DNA from: Polynucleobacter sp. AP-Capit-er-40B-B4
GTDB lineage: Bacteria > Pseudomonadota > Gammaproteobacteria > Burkholderiales > Burkholderiaceae
Reading direction: 5' to 3'
Length of the DNA stretch: 64,000 nt
NCBI RefSeq assembly: GCF_018882245.1
Contig: NZ_JACVOV010000002.1
Span: 248,001-312,000 of the forward strand
A model generated the notes under the pieces. The model made no database searches and was not told the DNA's origin. It saw only the letters and a list, made by a program, of their open reading frames with translations. The position numbers and the translations under genes are program-made. This document shows, one piece after another, positions 10,009-19,107 of the stretch (position 1 is the stretch's first letter; every line of letters begins with the position of its first letter).

Positions 10009-10869
10009 ATGCTGGATGAGCTGATTCGGAAAACGATTCGAGAAATGGTGGGTGGAAGCGGTCCACCAGTAGCGTTCTTAGTGCCAAAAGGTGATCGTGG
10101 TTTATTTGGCCCTGAATCAATAGCCTGGAAGGTGCATGCAGACTTTATTTCCATGATGATTGGTGGCATCAGCTCATTGATTTTGCAAGCTCTGCATCCA
10201 CAAGCCTTGGCCGGAGTTTGGGACCACTCCTCTTTTAGGGAGGACTTAAAAGGTCGCCTGGGTAGAACGGCCTTTTTTATTGCCGCCACCACTTATGGTC
10301 CAACTGATATGGCGGATAACATTATTCAGAAGGTTAATCAGATTCATACCAAAATTACTGGCCTAGATGAATTTGGTAAACCCTACTCGGCTACCGATCC
10401 ACATTTGCTATCCTGGGTGCATCTCACAGAGACTCGCAGCTTCATGAGCTCTTTTGAGGTTTATCGAAAAGAAAAATTAAGCCCAAAAGAGAAAGATCAA
10501 TATTTTTTAGAAATGAAATCTCTTGGCGAAAGAATGGGTGCCACCGGCATTCCAAATAATTATGCGGAGACTGAGTGCGCCATTAAAGCCTACATACCAG
10601 AGCTCCATTTTGGCGACCGAGCAAAGAGCATTATTGATTTGCTCGATCATTTCCCAAGTAATCTGACCGCTAAACCCTTTATCAAGCTCATTAGTCGCGC
10701 AGGATTTCTGAATCTTCCTGACTGGGTGTACCCGATTATCAAAAAACCAACGCCCACTTATCTAGAGCGCCTTGCAGTTCAAAAGAGTATCGACCTTATC
10801 GCATACCCTGTGCGTGAAGCCCTAAAAGATGGGGTGGCTGCCCACTCTCTGCGTAGAGTTTATGGATAA
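10009..10869 (+). CDS. oxygenase MpaB family protein (DUF2236)
   Basis: ISSLILQALHPQALAGVWDHSSF and DPHLLSWVHLTETRSFM motifs. Confidence 0.85.
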   Translation: MLDELIRKTIREMVGGSGPPVAFLVPKGDRGLFGPESIAWKVHADFISMMIGGISSLILQALHPQALAGVWDHSSFREDLKGRLGRTAFFIAATTYGPTDMADNIIQKVNQIHTKITGLDEFGKPYSATDPHLLSWVHLTETRSFMSSFEVYRKEKLSPKEKDQYFLEMKSLGERMGATGIPNNYAETECAIKAYIPELHFGDRAKSIIDLLDHFPSNLTAKPFIKLISRAGFLNLPDWVYPIIKKPTPTYLERLAVQKSIDLIAYPVREALKDGVAAHSLRRVYG

Positions 10870-10881
10870 TATTTTTAGAAA

Positions 10882-11265
10882 GTGAACATGATGACTAATT
10901 ACCTCTTATCCGGCATGGTTGGCATCATGCTGTTTTTTACAGTAGTTGTTGCGCCAACCGTTTTTAAAGTTTTACCAATGGAATGGTCAAGCAAATATGT
11001 TAGAAACTTTTTTCCGAAGTATTACGCTACCCTAGGCCTCATCACCCTAATTTGCATCTTTACCGAGCAAGACTCATTTAAAAAATTATTGCTTGCAATC
11101 TGCGCGGCACTATTTGCTTTTACTCTGCTTTATCTCACCGGAAAAATTAATCACGCTAAGGATAGCGGTCAAAATAGACAGTTTCATCTGCTTCATGGCG
11201 CCAGCGTTGTCATCAACCTATTCCAGCTCATTTCTTTTATCTATCTTTTAGTGATCTCATCATGA
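10882..11265 (+). CDS. DUF4149-like membrane protein
   Basis: 127 aa, four TM segments, APTVFKVLP and YLTGKINHAKD. Confidence 0.6.
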   Translation: MNMMTNYLLSGMVGIMLFFTVVVAPTVFKVLPMEWSSKYVRNFFPKYYATLGLITLICIFTEQDSFKKLLLAICAALFAFTLLYLTGKINHAKDSGQNRQFHLLHGASVVINLFQLISFIYLLVISS

Positions 11266-11594
11266 AAACACGATATGTGCTCACTCTCACCTTGCTATCA
11301 ATAGCCATTTCAGGCCCGGTCAGCGCTCAGACCAATGCAGGCAAATTTTTGAACCCAAGCTATGTAGAAAGCTGTATTAAAAGCCAGGTTCAGGCACATC
11401 AGAAGATTAAGGAGATCACCCCAAATGATTTCCGAGCATATTGCGAATGCACTGCGAAACAACTCGCGAGTAATCTTAGCTCCACGCAATTAGATGAATT
11501 GAGTAAGGGCAGTAAATCACCTAAATGGCTTAAATCTGCAGAAGATTCAGCTAGCAAAGCTTGTCTTAAGCCCAGCTCCACTACTCAGACTTAG
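11262..11594 (+). CDS. secreted four-cysteine hypothetical protein
   Basis: Signal peptide ending VSAQT; AYCECTAKQLASNLSS; paralogue of 25464..25808. Confidence 0.75.
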   Translation: MKTRYVLTLTLLSIAISGPVSAQTNAGKFLNPSYVESCIKSQVQAHQKIKEITPNDFRAYCECTAKQLASNLSSTQLDELSKGSKSPKWLKSAEDSASKACLKPSSTTQT

Positions 11595-11826
11595 GCTCAT
11601 CAGAATTCGTTACTGGGCTTTTGTCTTTAGCTGACTGCAAATTCAGACTAGGAGCTGCCATTTTTTCACCATCCCAAACTTGGCCGCACCAACACTCACC
11701 AGCATCATTAATAATGCAGACGCCTGATCCACAGCATCGCTTATCTGGAGATTTCATCATCAAGCCTTTGTTAAGAGAAGAAATATTGTTTAACTCGTTT
11801 TGGTCCTGATGGCCGCCACAACACAA
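11581..11826 (-). CDS. cysteine-rich small hypothetical protein
   Basis: MCCGGHQDQ...KRCCGSGVCIINDAGECWCGQVWDGEK; ends overlap 11262..11594 convergently. Start may be an internal Met. Confidence 0.55.
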   Translation of the reverse strand: MCCGGHQDQNELNNISSLNKGLMMKSPDKRCCGSGVCIINDAGECWCGQVWDGEKMAAPSLNLQSAKDKSPVTNSDEPKSE

Positions 11827-11887
11827 ATAGGAATTAACGCTATTCTAGAGTTTTTATTCATTTAGCGCTTGCCCTCAACCCCCTCAG

Positions 11888-12517
11888 ATGAACCAAACCT
11901 CCTTATTTCACGCGGATCTAATGCCGTCTAGGCAGAACCTATTGCCTAAGGATGGGGTTGCCCATTACTACCCTGAGTTTATAAGCCATCTCAGTAGCGC
12001 TAAATTAATGACACACCTCTTAGAGTTGCCATCTTGGGAAGAAGATCGATTATTTATGTTAGGTAAAGTGGTAACCACTCGTCGCAAAGTAATTTGGATA
12101 GGCGACCCTAAATGTGACTACACTTATTCCGGAATAAAGAGGCGAGCCCAAAAATGGACTTCCGACCTTCTCCGGATTAAGGATCAGCTAGAGAGTCTCA
12201 CACAGTCCAGATTTAATTCCTGTCTACTCAATCTCTATCATGATGGCCTTGATGGCATGGGCTGGCATAGCGATGATGAAAAAGAATTAGATACAAAATC
12301 ACCTATTGCCTCTCTGAGTCTTGGCGCCACACGAAAGTTTGCTTTTCGACACAAGAAAGACAAAACAACACATTCTATTTTGTTAGAAAATGGTAGCGCT
12401 CTCATCATGCATGCTCCTACTCAGGAGTATTGGCACCATGCCCTACTTAAAACCAAAAAGATTGATGAGCCTCGAATTAATCTGACCTTCAGAAGCATTA
12501 TTCCTAATGACCAGTAA
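11888..12517 (+). CDS. AlkB-like alpha-ketoglutarate-dependent dioxygenase
   Basis: LNLYHDGLDGMGWHSDDEKEL (HxD) and RINLTFRSI. Confidence 0.92.
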   Translation: MNQTSLFHADLMPSRQNLLPKDGVAHYYPEFISHLSSAKLMTHLLELPSWEEDRLFMLGKVVTTRRKVIWIGDPKCDYTYSGIKRRAQKWTSDLLRIKDQLESLTQSRFNSCLLNLYHDGLDGMGWHSDDEKELDTKSPIASLSLGATRKFAFRHKKDKTTHSILLENGSALIMHAPTQEYWHHALLKTKKIDEPRINLTFRSIIPNDQ

Positions 12518-13523
12518 AGCCCACTCAAAGCAGATCAGTGTTGCCATCATCGGCGCAGGCATTTCTGGCCTCAGCTGCGCTACTCGTCTACAAAAACTTG
12601 GGTTTGAGGTTGAGGTCTATGAGAAAAGTCGTGGGGTTAGTGGACGCATGAGCACTCGCAATGGAGATGGTTGGAATGCAGACCATGGAGCCCAATATTT
12701 CACAGCAAGAGATCCCCTTTTCATTGAAGAACTTAATCACTGGATTCAGAGTAAAGCAGCGAGTATCTGGCATCCACGTCTAAAAGTTTTTAAAGAAGGT
12801 CAATGGCACAACAGCATTACCTCTGAAAATCGCTATGTTGGGATCCCCAATATGACTGCTCCTGGTAAATTCTTGGCCAGAAATCTCTCCATCCAGCTCA
12901 ATCAAACTATTGTTCATATTGCCTTTAAAAAAGGTAAATGGTCACTGCACAGCGTAGAGGGAGGCGACATTCAGAAACAATTTGACTGGCTTATTTTAGC
13001 GCTACCTGCGCCTCAAGCATTGGTCCTCACACAACAAATAGACTTGAAAATTAAGGGTTTGGTATCAAATGCCAATATGCAGGGCTGTTGGACCGTGATA
13101 GTTAGTCCTGATCAAAATCTCAATACCGATTTTGATGCTGCGTTTGTCAATAATGAGATCATTGGTTGGATTTCTAGGAACAACTCTAAGCCGAATCGTA
13201 TCGGCCGTGAAGTCTGGACAATTCATGCCAATCCTCAATGGAGCCAGGAATCGATTGAGTTAGATAAGGAGGCAGCGGCAGAACTGATTCTAGATTGCGC
13301 AAAAAAACTAGGTCTAGATTTTAGTAGCTGTGAAATCTCTATACATCGCTGGCGTTATGCAAGCGGTCACGTTAATCCCGCATCAGACCCCATCATGAAT
13401 CAAGATCTTAAGTTAGGATTTTGTGGTGATTGGCTTTACGGGGGAAGAGTCGAGGGTGCCTGGCTGAGTGGCTATGAACTAGCCTCCCAAATTGAAACAC
13501 TTCAAAAGAAATCCATCACTTAA
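12507..13523 (+). CDS. FAD/NAD(P)-dependent amine oxidase (renalase-like)
   Basis: VAIIGAGISGLSCATRLQKLGFEVEVYEKSRGVSGRMSTR dinucleotide-binding motif; LGFCGDWLYGGRVEGAWLSG. Confidence 0.88.
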   Translation: MTSKAHSKQISVAIIGAGISGLSCATRLQKLGFEVEVYEKSRGVSGRMSTRNGDGWNADHGAQYFTARDPLFIEELNHWIQSKAASIWHPRLKVFKEGQWHNSITSENRYVGIPNMTAPGKFLARNLSIQLNQTIVHIAFKKGKWSLHSVEGGDIQKQFDWLILALPAPQALVLTQQIDLKIKGLVSNANMQGCWTVIVSPDQNLNTDFDAAFVNNEIIGWISRNNSKPNRIGREVWTIHANPQWSQESIELDKEAAAELILDCAKKLGLDFSSCEISIHRWRYASGHVNPASDPIMNQDLKLGFCGDWLYGGRVEGAWLSGYELASQIETLQKKSIT

Positions 13524-13534
13524 AGAGAAAAAAG

Positions 13535-13924
13535 ATGAATATAGCGTGCATTGAATTAAAAGATCTCAAGCTACAAACGCAAATCGGGACCTATGGCCCG
13601 GGCGCCATTGTTCCAAAACAGCATCTTCTCGACTTAACTCTTTGGATAGACCCAAAATTAGTCCTTATCGCAGAAGATGTCATGGAAAATGTATTTGACT
13701 ATGACCCCTTAGTCATTGAGATTGATCGATTAGCAGGCGATGGTCATTATGAAACGCAAGAAAGACTGATGACTCGAATCGCTCAAGCCTGCTCTAAATA
13801 CCCCGAAATTGAGTCTCTTGAAATTAGCCTCAGAAAACTGCCTGTTAGCGCAGGATCTGGTTCGCTAGGGGTTCGACTCTCTTTAGATAATGCCGTCCTC
13901 AGGAACATGAGGGATAAGAGCTGA
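13535..13924 (+). CDS. folB: dihydroneopterin aldolase family protein
   Basis: CIELKDLKLQTQIGTYG...VFDYDPLVIEI...HYETQERLMTRIAQACSKYPEIESLEISLRKLP pattern. Confidence 0.82.
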   Translation: MNIACIELKDLKLQTQIGTYGPGAIVPKQHLLDLTLWIDPKLVLIAEDVMENVFDYDPLVIEIDRLAGDGHYETQERLMTRIAQACSKYPEIESLEISLRKLPVSAGSGSLGVRLSLDNAVLRNMRDKS

Positions 13925-13996
13925 CTACCGTAAATTAGCTCGTATGAAACTTAAAATTTCATCGTAAAGCGCTCTAATTTTTCGAATCAATTTCAT
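13925..13996 (-). CDS. candidate 23-aa micropeptide (copy 1)
   Basis: Hand-translated: MKLIRKIRALYDEILSFIRANLR*; same length and 13/23 identical to 24281..24352; GGCAGGTAT upstream of ATG. Confidence 0.55.
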   Translation of the reverse strand: MKLIRKIRALYDEILSFIRANLR

Positions 13997-14036
13997 ATAC
14001 CTGCCATCTTAAGCGATTCCCCTTAAAGTAAACATC

Positions 14037-14609
14037 ATGAAAATTATCTTCACGTTTTTTATAAGTGCATTACTTACTATCGTCGCCATGCCAGCAAGCG
14101 CAAATCTTGTAAGCAGCCTTAGCGATGGACAGTATGTTTTACTGATGCGCCATGCTGATGCACCTGGCTATGGAGATCCAGCAGGCTATCAACTAGATAA
14201 GTGCTCTACCCAAAGAAATCTGGGTGATCGAGGCAAGAAGCAGGCAATACTGATAGGCCAATGGTTGACCAACCAAGGAATTACCTCCGCAAAAGTGATG
14301 AGTAGCCCCTGGTGTCGCTGCATTGACACTGCAAAACTACTAAACAAGGGGCAAGTTACCATCACTCCCGCTCTTGGCTCTTTCTTTGATGATATGAGTA
14401 TGGAAAAAGAGCAAACCCGAAATCTAGAAAAACTTATTCAGGCTCAGCTAAATGAAAATCCCAAGATGCCCATCATCTTGGTCACACACCATGTAAATAT
14501 CCAAGCCTTCACCGGCAAAGTAGTGAACGTTGGAGATATGGTTCTAGCCAAAGTAGATAAGAATGGCAAGTTCTTATCTCAACAAATCTACCCAAGTCCA
14601 AGCTTTTAG
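14037..14609 (+). CDS. histidine phosphatase family protein (secreted)
   Basis: Signal peptide; VLLMRHADAPGYGDP and ILVTHHVNIQAFTG. Confidence 0.85.
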   Translation: MKIIFTFFISALLTIVAMPASANLVSSLSDGQYVLLMRHADAPGYGDPAGYQLDKCSTQRNLGDRGKKQAILIGQWLTNQGITSAKVMSSPWCRCIDTAKLLNKGQVTITPALGSFFDDMSMEKEQTRNLEKLIQAQLNENPKMPIILVTHHVNIQAFTGKVVNVGDMVLAKVDKNGKFLSQQIYPSPSF

Positions 14610-14631
14610 TGTTTTTCTCTGGGCGCAAAAG

Positions 14632-14653
14632 AAAACCACCCGAAGGTGGTTTT
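14632..14653 (+). terminator. rho-independent terminator after histidine phosphatase gene
   Basis: AAAACCACCCGAAGGTGGTTTT hairpin followed by further T residues. Confidence 0.8.
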
Positions 14654-14660
14654 TTACTTC

Positions 14661-14706
14661 TGGTGGGCCCACCAGGACTTGAACCTGGGACCAAAGGATT
14701 ATGAGT
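14661..14706 (-). pseudogene. tRNA(CAT) 3'-end remnant A (att-like)
   Basis: 46 nt identical to the 3' part of the intact tRNA at 35801..35877, then unrelated sequence. Confidence 0.8.
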
Positions 14707-14841
14707 GCAGAAGCCCAAAGTAGACCCATATAAACAGGGGGTCTGCGGGCGGTCAGTGTCGGTGTGTATGCAAATGTGTAAGCAAATTCAGGGGTTTAAA
14801 GAAATTGGTCTCTCGCTCTTTTATTTTCGAAACCAACGGAT

Positions 14842-14878
14842 TTTTGGAGCAACCGTTTAGCACTTCGTTGCTCCAAAA
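14842..14878. repeat. 12-bp inverted repeat (strong hairpin)
   Basis: TTTTGGAGCAAC - CGTTTAGCACTTC - GTTGCTCCAAAA. Confidence 0.75.
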
Positions 14879-14896
14879 GACTTTTTAAAGGAATAA

Positions 14897-14915
14897 GCGT
14901 TACTTAAAGTAACGC
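14897..14915. repeat. 9-bp inverted repeat
   Basis: GCGTTACTT A AAGTAACGC. Confidence 0.7.
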
Positions 14916-14920
14916 TCAAA

Positions 14921-14942
14921 AAAACCACCCGAAGGTGGTTTT
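14921..14942. terminator. second copy of the AAAACCACCCGAAGGTGGTTTT hairpin
   Basis: 22-nt exact copy of 14632..14653. Confidence 0.65.
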
Positions 14943-14984
14943 GGTAATCCTTAGTGACATGAAGCAGAGGAAGTATTTCCATCC

Positions 14985-15404
14985 TTAGGGCTTAAGCTGA
15001 GCCCTGATTTCACCAGGTTTATTTGTAGCGCTATGAACATTGAGATAGAGATTGCCGCTCTTTAGGCTTTGGATCTGAGCCTCAGTTAATTTAGCACCAG
15101 CAGGTGCTGACCAAACATTATCCGCAGTCTTGGTAAATGGCACGATTACGGGTCCATTTTGACCCATTGGCGCTTCATGAATATGCGCCATAGTCCCCTC
15201 CATACCCATAGTAGTGATAGTTCCGGATACGGAGCCATCTGGAGTAACCATAATTGAACCTACTCCAGATGCAGAAGTCATGACTGGAGGAACCTCTTGA
15301 GACCCGGATAGGGTTACTTTCATGGACTGTGCTGATACACCAAATGAGGCAATCCCAACACCTAATACCAAAGCAGCTTTAGCAAAAACATGATTAATCT
15401 TCAT
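14985..15404 (-). CDS. CHRD domain secreted protein
   Basis: Signal peptide; VTLSGSQEVPPVMTSASGVGS...HIHEAPMGQNGPV...LYLNVHSATNKPGEIRAQL. Confidence 0.9.
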   Translation of the reverse strand: MKINHVFAKAALVLGVGIASFGVSAQSMKVTLSGSQEVPPVMTSASGVGSIMVTPDGSVSGTITTMGMEGTMAHIHEAPMGQNGPVIVPFTKTADNVWSAPAGAKLTEAQIQSLKSGNLYLNVHSATNKPGEIRAQLKP

Positions 15405-15556
15405 CTATATCTCCAATCGGGTTAGCGAATCCTCAGACTATCACATACATAAGCGTAAAACATGACAATTAAAGGGCGTTGAACATATCTTTCCTTTCTA
15501 CCCTAGAATCTTGTGGAGCACAAAACTTTAATCTGAGCTAACTGGGAAATATTAAT

Positions 15557-16513
15557 TTGAAATTGCGTATTGAAATCGTAACCCCTGCACCTCCTGGTAC
15601 TCTTCATGGAAACCGTATTACCGCCTTACGATGGCATCGATTTTTGTCACATTTAAATTACCAAAGTATTGTCACTGAGAAATGGTCTAAAAAACCATGT
15701 GACGTTCTGATTGCGCTCCATGGGCTACGAAGTCATGACTCTATTCAAGGGTTTAAAAAAGCCTACCCTAATCATCCAGTCGTTTTAATAATGACCGGAA
15801 CCGATATCTATAGAGATCTAAAAAATTCAACCAAGGTTATCAAGTCAATGGAGATGGCCGATGCGATTGTGGTTCTTCAACCAGATGCTATTCAATCCTT
15901 ACCTAAGAAATTTCACCATAAAATCCAAGTGATTTACCAGTCAGTAAAAGGCATTACTAAAAAATCTCCGCCGAAACGTCATTTTTTAGCCAGCATCATT
16001 GGCCATCTGCGGTCTGAAAAAGATCCCTTTTGTGCAGCGCAATGCCTGCCTTTATTGCCATCAAACAGCAAGGTCCAGCTAGTGCAACTCGGTAAGGCAA
16101 TGAGTCCAGAGTTTAAAAAACAAGCAATCTCGATTGAAAAAAATGTTATGCGTTATCGATGGTTGGACCAACTGAGTCACTCTAAAACGCTACAGTGGCT
16201 CTCTCGCTCACACGTGATGATCATCTCCAGCATTATGGAAGGTGGCGCACATGTGGTGTCCGAAGCCATCGCAATTGGCATCCCCGTAATTGCATCAGAC
16301 ATTCCAGGCAATCGCGGCTTACTAGGGGATACCTACCCCGCTTACTATCCAGCAGGGGATAAAGTTGCCTTAAGCAAACTACTAAACAAGGCTGAAGCCA
16401 ATCCAGTCTTTTATCAAAAATTGTGTAGGGCGATTGCTTTACGACAGAAGATCACCAAACCAGAATTAGAACAAAAATCTATTCAAAAGCTCATTAAAAG
16501 CCTGATTAAATAA
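15557..16513 (+). CDS. senB: TIGR04348-like glycosyltransferase, putative selenosugar synthase SenB
   Basis: IEIVTPAPPGTLHGNRITALRWHRFL, HGLRSHDSI, TGTDIYRDL; EGGAHVVSEAIAIGIPVIASDIPGNRGLLG (GT4-like). TTG start; clustered with selD, egtB-like and egtD genes. Confidence 0.85.
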   Translation: MKLRIEIVTPAPPGTLHGNRITALRWHRFLSHLNYQSIVTEKWSKKPCDVLIALHGLRSHDSIQGFKKAYPNHPVVLIMTGTDIYRDLKNSTKVIKSMEMADAIVVLQPDAIQSLPKKFHHKIQVIYQSVKGITKKSPPKRHFLASIIGHLRSEKDPFCAAQCLPLLPSNSKVQLVQLGKAMSPEFKKQAISIEKNVMRYRWLDQLSHSKTLQWLSRSHVMIISSIMEGGAHVVSEAIAIGIPVIASDIPGNRGLLGDTYPAYYPAGDKVALSKLLNKAEANPVFYQKLCRAIALRQKITKPELEQKSIQKLIKSLIK

Positions 16514-16524
16514 CCAATCAGACC

Positions 16525-17457
16525 CTATGCTGTCGCATAAACTACTAAAAAGTAGCAATTTGGATCAGTCCAGGAGTGTACGGCTTTAAAACCGCCGCTC
16601 ATTAAAAGAGATTCAAATTTTTCTTGCGTGTACTTATAGCTATTTTCAGTATGAATAAGCGCACCGCTATCAAAACGCCTTTTACCTCCAGGGAACGAAA
16701 CTACTTGATTCCGAGAAGATCGAAGATGCATTTCGATTCGAGCAAGTTGCTCATTAAAAATAGCATAGTGCTCCCAATGCGCCAAATTAAAGTCCGTTTT
16801 AGCCAGACGATTTAGGTGCAAAAGGATGTTTTTATTAAAAGCTGCAGTAATTCCAAGGGCATCGTTATAAGCTCGAGATAGAACTGCGTGATCCTTAACC
16901 AGATCAACTCCGATCAATAAACCCCCATCACCTTGGCAAACTTTCACAATATTTTTGAATAGCCCTAGAGCAGCCTCTGGGTCAAAATTTCCGATGGAAG
17001 AGCCTGGATAAAAAAAGGTTTTCTTTCGGCCCACTAGATCAGGAAATGCCATTTCTTCCTGTAAATCACTGGTTTGTGCCTGCATCTGAATTTGTGGGAA
17101 TTCTTTTTGTAAGCCTGAGATTGCTTGCTCTAAAAATTCTTTTGAGATATCTAGAGCGCGATACTCTTTGGGCAATAGGGTGTCAAACAATGCACTACCT
17201 TTTTCGCAGTTACCAGCCCCTAAGTCCAATAAAACATCGCACTTTCCAATCGCCAAAGCAATCGCTTCGCCGTTTTGCATCATGATTTGTTTTTCAGTTC
17301 GAGTTGGGTAATACTCTTCCAAAAAAGTAATTGCCTCAAATAAGTGAGATCCAATTTCATCATAGAAAAACTTTGGAGATATAGATGGCTGCTCCTGTGA
17401 AAGACCAGCAATAATTTCATCAACTAACTTTTGATTTGGCATATGCTCTTGACTCAC
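16525..17457 (-). CDS. egtD: L-histidine N-alpha-methyltransferase (hercynine synthase)
   Basis: SPKFFYDEIGSHLFEAITFLEEYYPTRTE, DLGAGNCEKG, FFYPGSSIGNFDPEAAL motifs of EgtD family. Confidence 0.92.
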   Translation of the reverse strand: MSQEHMPNQKLVDEIIAGLSQEQPSISPKFFYDEIGSHLFEAITFLEEYYPTRTEKQIMMQNGEAIALAIGKCDVLLDLGAGNCEKGSALFDTLLPKEYRALDISKEFLEQAISGLQKEFPQIQMQAQTSDLQEEMAFPDLVGRKKTFFYPGSSIGNFDPEAALGLFKNIVKVCQGDGGLLIGVDLVKDHAVLSRAYNDALGITAAFNKNILLHLNRLAKTDFNLAHWEHYAIFNEQLARIEMHLRSSRNQVVSFPGGKRRFDSGALIHTENSYKYTQEKFESLLMSGGFKAVHSWTDPNCYFLVVYATA

Positions 17458-17486
17458 TTCAATATTCCTTTTTAATACGACCTAGT

Positions 17487-18281
17487 TTAGCCAAGACTGT
17501 GCATTTGCACTCTACGGAGTTTGTTGCTAATCATGTCTACAGCTACAACTAGGATAAGCATCGCCATGATCACCGTTGAGGCTTGCTGCTCATGCAATAA
17601 AGAGAGCTCATAGTACAAAATTTGTCCAAGACCCCCTGCGCCGACAAATCCTAATATCGTGGCCATACGTATATTCATTTCCCAACGATAAAGACTATAA
17701 GAGAGAAGTTGAGAATAGATCCCCGGCAAGGCCCCATAAATAAATGCTTGAGTATTACTTGCCCCAGCTAACCTCAGTGCTTGTGTCGCGTTAGGAGAGT
17801 GATTTTCCAGGGTCTCGCCAAATAAACGCCCTAGCACTCCCGTGGTGTGCAAGGCGAGCGCTAAGGTTCCAGCAAATGGGCCCAAACCTACTGCTAACAC
17901 CATTAATACCGCCCAAACAAGCTCTGGCACCGAGCGCAGAAAATTTAAGAAAAAACGGGTCGCCACTTTTGCGCTACGACCAAACTGTCCAGCTGCTGGT
18001 AGCGCCAGAAAAAGACTCGCAATTGCCGACAATAAGGTGGCCATGGCAGAAATGGCCAGGGTCTGCAATACACCACTCCACACCTTCTGTAAAAAAGATG
18101 GCGAGAGATCTGGTGGAAAAAAGCGTGCTGTATAAATGGCAATGTCGCTCATAGCTTGCTGAGTAAACAAAGCCAGAGGATTCAATGAAAGATAGGCAAA
18201 GCTCATCACAATGAATATCGCAACCAGTAAAAGCGTAATGAGGCACTTAAGACAAAATTTGCGAGCAGGATAGTGGTTCAC
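17487..18281 (-). CDS. PhnE-like ABC transporter permease 2 (putative selenium oxyanion transporter)
   Basis: RSVPELVWAVLMVLAVGLGPFAGTLALALHTTGVLGRLFGE and GFVGAGGLGQILYYELS. Confidence 0.85.
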   Translation of the reverse strand: MNHYPARKFCLKCLITLLLVAIFIVMSFAYLSLNPLALFTQQAMSDIAIYTARFFPPDLSPSFLQKVWSGVLQTLAISAMATLLSAIASLFLALPAAGQFGRSAKVATRFFLNFLRSVPELVWAVLMVLAVGLGPFAGTLALALHTTGVLGRLFGETLENHSPNATQALRLAGASNTQAFIYGALPGIYSQLLSYSLYRWEMNIRMATILGFVGAGGLGQILYYELSLLHEQQASTVIMAMLILVVAVDMISNKLRRVQMHSLG

Positions 18282-19105
18282 GCGAGCTGCCGACGAATGA
18301 TGAGGCTGATGTAGTCTGCGAGTAAAACAAGCAATAAAAACATGATTAGGATGGTAGATACCTCACCACCATTAAGCATCTTCATTGACTGGTCCATAAG
18401 CTGCCCCAAGCCACCAGCGCCCACAAAACCCATGACCACCGAGGCTCTAACTGCACATTCCCAGCGATATATGGTGTAAGAAGCCAGTTCTCGTGAGGCG
18501 CTTGGCAATAACCCATATAAAAATGCATTGATACGGCCACTACCTAACATCAGTAGCGCTTTAGCAGGTAGCGTGTTTTCAGTTTCCAGGATTTCGGAAT
18601 ACACTTTTGCGAGCATGCCACCATAGGTAATAGCGATTGCTAGCACCCCCGCGATTGGGCCTAAACCAAATACTCTCACCAAAAGCAAGGCCCATACAAT
18701 TTCTGGAATACCCCTGAGCAGTAATATCAGCATTCGGGCAAGATATCTACCAAGTTTTGCGACGCGATGACCTGAGGCAGGACCAATACGCGAAATCGAT
18801 AGGCTATAAGTGATGATGAGGCCCAGTGGAATTGCCATCAGCATTGCCAAGGCAATACCTGCTGTTGCCATGGCTAAAGTTTCTAAAGTAGCCTTGAATA
18901 CCAAAGCTAAAAATGATAGTTGCAGATTAGGCGGAAAAAACTGAATTAAGAAGTTAGTAAAAACTTTAAGATTGCTAACTTCAAATAATTTAAATACATC
19001 AAACTGTGCCAATTGCATCATTGGCCATAAGACCGCTAACGCAATACACGTCACCACAAAACGCCTGAGCGCATCTGGATCTCTAAGATAGACCGCTCTT
19101 TTCAT
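18278..19105 (-). CDS. PhnE-like ABC transporter permease 1
   Basis: RGIPEIVWALLLVRVFGLGPIAGVLAIAITYGGMLAKVYSE and GFVGAGGLGQLMDQSM; overlaps the next permease by 4 nt. Confidence 0.85.
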   Translation of the reverse strand: MKRAVYLRDPDALRRFVVTCIALAVLWPMMQLAQFDVFKLFEVSNLKVFTNFLIQFFPPNLQLSFLALVFKATLETLAMATAGIALAMLMAIPLGLIITYSLSISRIGPASGHRVAKLGRYLARMLILLLRGIPEIVWALLLVRVFGLGPIAGVLAIAITYGGMLAKVYSEILETENTLPAKALLMLGSGRINAFLYGLLPSASRELASYTIYRWECAVRASVVMGFVGAGGLGQLMDQSMKMLNGGEVSTILIMFLLLVLLADYISLIIRRQLA

Positions 19106-19107
19106 AT

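Noticed and set aside
14509-14718. 69-aa minus-strand ORF (GFCTHNPLVPGSSPGGPTRSKKPP)
   Set aside because: Translation of the tRNA remnant and terminator; not a protein gene.
17842-18246. Overlapping plus- and minus-strand ORFs inside the PhnE-like permease gene
   Set aside because: Alternative frames of a clear permease gene.
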